From assembly GCA_022798035.1 (NCBI GenBank), contig JAAWLS010000103.1, positions 1 through 7,635 of the forward strand: a stretch of DNA of 7,635 nucleotides, in the 5' to 3' direction. The notes beneath the pieces are model-generated. The model was not told where the DNA came from, ran no database searches, and was given only the letters and a program-made list of their open reading frames with translations. Made by a program: the position numbers and the translations under genes. Below are positions 4,625 to 7,635 of the stretch, in pieces. Source of the stretch: Lachnospiraceae bacterium (GTDB lineage: Bacteria; Bacillota; Clostridia; Lachnospirales; Lachnospiraceae). Within the stretch, counting starts at the first letter, position 1; each line of letters begins with the position of its first letter.

Positions 4625-6672
4625 ATTTCTATGTCTCCTTCCTCCAGCATTTTGTCCAAAGTTTCCTGAATGCGCTTTTTGGCTTCTTCCACAGTACAGC
4701 CCGTCATCTGGGCTCCTGCCACGTTCAGATGGCCTCCGCCTCCCAGCCGTTCCATAATAAGCTGTACATTAATTTCATCAATGGAGCGGGAACTGATATA
4801 AATTTTCTCATTGTATTCTGTCAGTACAAAGGACGCTTTGATTCCCACAATATTCAAAAGTTCATTTGCCGCCTGGGCTCCTGCAATCGTAGGGCTCTCC
4901 ACATCACGGTCTGCTGGGCAGATAGAAATGGCAAATGCTCCTTGATAAACCTCTGCATGCCGGACTGCCTCCGCTCTTGCTTTGTAGGCCGCCATATCAT
5001 CCCGTAGAAGTTTACGGACACGGGTCACTTCCGCACCGCACCTTCGCAGATATGCAGCCGCTTCAAAAGTTCTCACGCCTGTTTTCGTCATAAAATTATT
5101 GGTATCAATCAAAATTCCTGCATAAATGCTGTCTGCCTCATTAGATTTCAGATGAATATTTTCATTGAAATACTGCAGTACCTCCGCCACCATCTCACAG
5201 GTAGATGAAGCGTAGGGCTCAATATAAGAGAGCACTGCGTTATCTATCACTTCACTGCTCTGTCTGTGGTGGTCGAACACCACAATTGTCTTGGTACGTT
5301 TCAGCAGTTCCGGACATTCTGTGTAAGTAGGACGGTTTGTGTCAACTACGACAACCACGCTCTGGTAATCTACCAGTTCCATGGCCCGTTCGCTTTTCAA
5401 AAACATATCAGAGGGATACCCCTTCTCCTCCGCAAAACATTCCTTCATAGGCCGCAGGGAAGAAGTCACTTCGTTTAAGACAATATGGGTCTTTTTCCCC
5501 AAAACCTGCGCTGCGCAGTAAATACCGATTGCAGCTCCGAAAGCGTCCATATCGCTGATGCTATGTCCCATAATAAATACACGTTCCCGGCTCTCGATAA
5601 TTTCCCGCAGAGCGTGGGCTTTCACCCTCGCTTTCACACGAGTCATTTTCTCCATTTGTCTGGATTTTCCGCCGAAATAAGAGATTTTCTCCCCTTCTTT
5701 TACAACAACCTGGTCTCCGCCTCTGCCAAGAGCCAAATCAATTGCCATACGGGAATACTCGTACTTCTGACTGTAATTGCTGTCGCTGACCCCTACCCCG
5801 ATACTCAGAGTAACCGCCATCTCATTTCCCACTTTTACAGTCTTTACATCTTCCAAAATGCTGAATTTTTCTGCAATCAGTTCATCCAGATATTTGTGTT
5901 TAAACACCACAAAATACTTGTCTTTTTCAATCTTTTTTACAATACTGTCCCGCTCAGAAAAATATTTGCTCACTTTGCGGTCTACCAATGCCACCAGAAG
6001 AGAACGCTTTACTTCCTCAATACTCTCTAAAGCTTCCTCATAATTGTCGATGTAAATTAAAGCCGATACAAGCTGCTGCTCCTGATTTTTCTGAATATAT
6101 TCATGCAGCTCTGTCTCATCAAAGAGGTATAGCGTCATAAGAAACTGCTCTTTTTTCTCCAAATCAATGAGATTTTCTTCTTTGACATCGTCAAAATAAA
6201 TTTTGCCCATGCTTGCCCGGTAAATCCGGTCTTTCCACTCTACCTGGATATTCTGCTCTTTCTCATCTTTTTCCAGCAGTTCTCTGGTAATGGATGGAAA
6301 AATCGTAGTAATGGATTTGTGATACTGCTTATCCTTCTCTATAATTTGAGAAAAACTTTTATTCATCCATAGAATTTTGCTGTTATAGTCTAACAAAGCA
6401 TAGGGAATCATAAATTCGTCCAGCAGCTTCTTCTGGACGGTTCCGTACTGTGTGGCAAAACTGATTATCTGATTGCGTATCAATGATTTGTTGGCTGTAA
6501 AAATTCCCAGTACAATCAAAAAGTATAAAACTGCAAATGCAGACACACAGAAGCCTGCTCTTTTATCAAAATAATACAAAGGAATGTTCATCAATACGAT
6601 TAAAACTGTCAGCATCAAGGGCCAATACATGTAATTTTTCCACTGACCCCCAAAGTGATTCTTTTTTTCCAT
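4621..6672 (-). CDS. gdpP: c-di-AMP phosphodiesterase GdpP (DHH family, membrane-bound)
   Basis: GdpP hydrolyses cyclic di-AMP to pApA and so tunes potassium, osmotic and cell-wall homeostasis. Length is 683 residues, close to the family norm of about 655-660. Two membrane helices (about 15-33 and 40-60) anchor it. A PAS-like domain covers about 75-190 ([18 protein letters not shown]). A degenerate GGDEF domain covers about 200-330; [10 protein letters not shown] (248-257) stands where the GGDEF loop would be, so cyclase activity is not expected. The DHH domain keeps its metal ligands: His 370, Asp 374 and Asp 376 in GHSISDMDA, Asp 444 in [11 protein letters not shown] at 467-469 and Asp 523 in LIDTNNF. 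The DHHA1 domain ends with [10 protein letters not shown] (644-653). All catalytic parts appear intact. The start ATG has AGGAG five bases upstream. It is the first gene of the operon and overlaps rplI by four bases. No yybS-like gene precedes it, unlike in Bacillus. Confidence 0.97.
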   Translation of the reverse strand: MEKKNHFGGQWKNYMYWPLMLTVLIVLMNIPLYYFDKRAGFCVSAFAVLYFLIVLGIFTANKSLIRNQIISFATQYGTVQKKLLDEFMIPYALLDYNSKILWMNKSFSQIIEKDKQYHKSITTIFPSITRELLEKDEKEQNIQVEWKDRIYRASMGKIYFDDVKEENLIDLEKKEQFLMTLYLFDETELHEYIQKNQEQQLVSALIYIDNYEEALESIEEVKRSLLVALVDRKVSKYFSERDSIVKKIEKDKYFVVFKHKYLDELIAEKFSILEDVKTVKVGNEMAVTLSIGVGVSDSNYSQKYEYSRMAIDLALGRGGDQVVVKEGEKISYFGGKSRQMEKMTRVKARVKAHALREIIESRERVFIMGHSISDMDAFGAAIGIYCAAQVLGKKTHIVLNEVTSSLRPMKECFAEEKGYPSDMFLKSERAMELVDYQSVVVVVDTNRPTYTECPELLKRTKTIVVFDHHRQSSEVIDNAVLSYIEPYASSTCEMVAEVLQYFNENIHLKSNEADSIYAGILIDTNNFMTKTGVRTFEAAAYLRRCGAEVTRVRKLLRDDMAAYKARAEAVRHAEVYQGAFAISICPADRDVESPTIAGAQAANELLNIVGIKASFVLTEYNEKIYISSRSIDEINVQLIMERLGGGGHLNVAGAQMTGCTVEEAKKRIQETLDKMLEEGDIEI
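4635..4640 (-). promoter_or_regulatory. rplI ribosome binding site inside the gdpP 3' end
   Basis: AAGGAG lies ten bases before the rplI ATG, and a second GGAGG lies directly upstream (4641-4645). Both are inside the last codons of gdpP. With the ATGA stop/start overlap this points to translational coupling, while the doubled site may allow L9 to be made in excess over GdpP. Confidence 0.65.
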
Positions 6673-6709
6673 TTGCTCTCCTATCTTTCCTTCTTTCCTT
6701 CTTTACTTC

Positions 6710-6720
6710 GCCCTCAGGGC
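6710..6720. promoter_or_regulatory. GC-rich dyad GCCC-TCA-GGGC on the gdpP transcription start
   Basis: Perfect 4-base GC arms flank a 3-base centre in an AT-rich region. The dyad lies 3-13 bases downstream of the -10 box, so it covers the expected start point near 6716. It could be an operator, or a tiny hairpin at the 5' end of the mRNA. There is no T-tract. Confidence 0.35.
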
Positions 6721-6722
6721 AT

Positions 6723-6752
6723 ATTATACCACACATATTGGAAATCTTACAA
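6723..6752 (-). promoter_or_regulatory. Extended -10 promoter of the gdpP-rplI-dnaB operon
   Basis: Read leftward, TTGTAA (6752-6747), 18 bases and a perfect TATAAT (6728-6723) are present. TGG immediately precedes TATAAT, which makes an extended -10 (TGnTATAAT). The predicted start is near 6716, and the leader of about 44 bases is purine-rich with GAAGGAAA repeated before the AGGAG site. This is the strongest promoter in the window, and it fits a core operon. Confidence 0.75.
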
Positions 6753-6802
6753 CACAGTTTTCTTTTTCCCTGTTTTTATCACCGTTTCCAGACCCAAATA
6801 AT

Positions 6803-6864
6803 AAAAAAATCCTGGAAATTTTTCTAAATATAACATAAAAATCAGCCTTAGAAATGCAGGGATT
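6803..6864 (-). terminator. Weak terminator-like hairpin on the minus strand
   Basis: Read leftward, AATCCCTG (6864-6857) and TTTCTAA (6854-6848) can pair with TTAGAAA (6827-6821) and CAGGATT (6814-6808). The fold is interrupted, with a loop of about 20 bases, and leads straight into a run of seven T (6809-6803). No gene on this strand lies directly upstream, so it might stop antisense transcripts entering the gdpP promoter. It is AT-rich and imperfect, and may be chance. Confidence 0.3.
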
Positions 6865-6882
6865 AATTCCAACAGCTTTAAC

Positions 6883-6911
6883 TTCCAAAATAAAGGATTA
6901 TCCATTATAAT
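6883..6911 (+). promoter_or_regulatory. Promoter candidate for the right-hand gene
   Basis: TTCCAA (6883-6888), a 17-base spacer and a perfect TATAAT (6906-6911) are found 65 bases before the ATG at 6976. The -35 box is poor (three of six). The -10 lies in the palindrome CATTATAATG (6903-6912). An alternative is TATAAA in the stretch 6943-6952, closer to the start, with CTGACA at too short a distance. Confidence 0.4.
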
Positions 6912-6975
6912 GATTAGCATAACCTGACAACACAGGATTTTTCTATAAAAATTAAAACACAGGGAGGTTTTTATT

Positions 6976-7587
6976 ATGATATTTGATGAATTTACAGATA
7001 ACACAGACCGGTTCACCGCCTTTATTGAAGAACTTTTGGAAGCGAACCGGGAAGGAAAATTCGATGAAGTTTTCAATCGTGCTTACGGAATGAGTACATT
7101 TTCCATAGACGAATTGCTGGATATCTATGTTATGGTTGACAATGACTGCATCCATAACTATCAGTCTAAAAATGTTTCGAAAGAGGCATTAGAATTGTCT
7201 GCTCTGCGTCTGGAGCTTCTGCGTTCCCTCTCAGAGGCCAATCTATCCTCTGTTGCTTTTGAGCTGGCCGCCTGCTTCTTCAGCCACTTTTCCAAAAATG
7301 CGGAAGCCATTGATTATGGCGATTATGCCGAGGAAAGCTTGACACGAATTTTCAGATGCATTGCTTCCACCGGTTCCTGGTCTGAATTTTTTGCCGGAGT
7401 GGAGCCTGTTTTTCATATTTATTATCCGCAGTTTTCAGAGCGCATCCATTTTGACTGTTCCCGCCTGGCAGGAATCACCTGCAACCCGGACCGAGGCGCG
7501 CAGATAGTGCAGTTAGAGAACTGTCACCCAAGTTTTAAGGAAGCGTTTTTGTCCAGAATAGATTTTTCCTCTTTAAATAAGGACTGA
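6976..7587 (+). CDS. Hypothetical acidic protein, 203 residues, not recognised
   Basis: The frame is complete from an ATG preceded by AGGGAGG eight bases upstream to a TGA at 7587. I do not recognise the family. The protein is acidic and soluble, with no signal peptide or membrane segment. It looks mostly helical up to about residue 135 (for example 11-25, 44-56, 67-108 and 116-131). It has six cysteines (58, 100, 128, 161, 169 and 183) with no regular metal-binding spacing. The C-terminal third is rich in aromatics (SWSEFFAGVEPVFHIYYPQF, 134-153). It is divergent from gdpP across about 300 bases, so the two need not share regulation. Base composition resembles that of the operon, with no sign of transfer. 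The good ribosome binding site and full-length frame make it a likely real gene. The last 48 bases of the window hold no clear terminator. Confidence 0.8.
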   Translation: MIFDEFTDNTDRFTAFIEELLEANREGKFDEVFNRAYGMSTFSIDELLDIYVMVDNDCIHNYQSKNVSKEALELSALRLELLRSLSEANLSSVAFELAACFFSHFSKNAEAIDYGDYAEESLTRIFRCIASTGSWSEFFAGVEPVFHIYYPQFSERIHFDCSRLAGITCNPDRGAQIVQLENCHPSFKEAFLSRIDFSSLNKD

Positions 7588-7635
7588 TATTTAAAATATA
7601 CAGAAAATTTAGATAATTCTTGTCTCTCCCATGTA

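Noticed and set aside
5485..6030. Plus-strand open frame of 181 codons inside gdpP
   Set aside because: The opposite strand encodes conserved GdpP domains. This frame has no ribosome binding site and no plausible composition.
6747..7076. Minus-strand open frame of 109 codons with a hydrophobic C-terminal half, opposite the right-hand gene start
   Set aside because: It overlaps the well-supported plus-strand gene, lacks a ribosome binding site at any of its ATGs, and runs through the gdpP promoter region. Its hydrophobic part is what AT-rich DNA gives. A yybS remnant was considered, but no similarity could be seen.

Overview
The window looks like a chromosomal segment of a low-to-moderate GC member of the Clostridia, most likely Lachnospiraceae. 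The evidence is the gdpP-rplI-dnaB gene order typical of Firmicutes, a clostridial-type 2[4Fe-4S] ferredoxin, strong AGGAGG ribosome binding sites, and a leftmost protein that resembles a family I associate with Lachnospiraceae (DUF6240). The family assignment is from memory, not from a search.

Layout from left to right. Positions 1-1217 (minus) hold a 3'-truncated, acidic, repeat-bearing protein, preceded by a good match to a sigma-D/sigma-28 (flagellar) promoter. Positions 1218-1549 are a divergent control region with several dyads and the ferredoxin promoter. Positions 1550-1720 (plus) hold a 56-residue ferredoxin that ends in a strong terminator shared with the convergent gene. Positions 1800-2594 (minus) hold a MerR-type DNA-binding protein with a GTG start, an internal 36-bp coding tandem repeat and a long coiled-coil/basic tail; it has its own promoter. 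Positions 2759-2794 are the intrinsic terminator of the next operon. Positions 2814-6672 (minus) hold gdpP, rplI and dnaB, transcribed in that order. gdpP and rplI overlap by ATGA, and 29 bases separate rplI from dnaB. Positions 6673-6975 are a divergent control region with a clear extended -10 promoter for gdpP. Positions 6976-7587 (plus) hold an unrecognised 203-residue acidic protein.

The operon joins c-di-AMP hydrolysis (GdpP), ribosome structure (L9) and the replicative helicase (DnaB). This is a conserved core arrangement, although the yybS-like gene that precedes gdpP in bacilli is absent. The ferredoxin is a probable highly expressed electron carrier.

Most of the window is housekeeping DNA, and I see no defence system, mobile element, CRISPR array, tRNA or rRNA. 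The points most worth a second look are the sigma-D-like promoter with its upstream dyad, the repeat-containing MerR-like protein, the dyad on the gdpP transcription start, and the uncharacterised right-hand gene.
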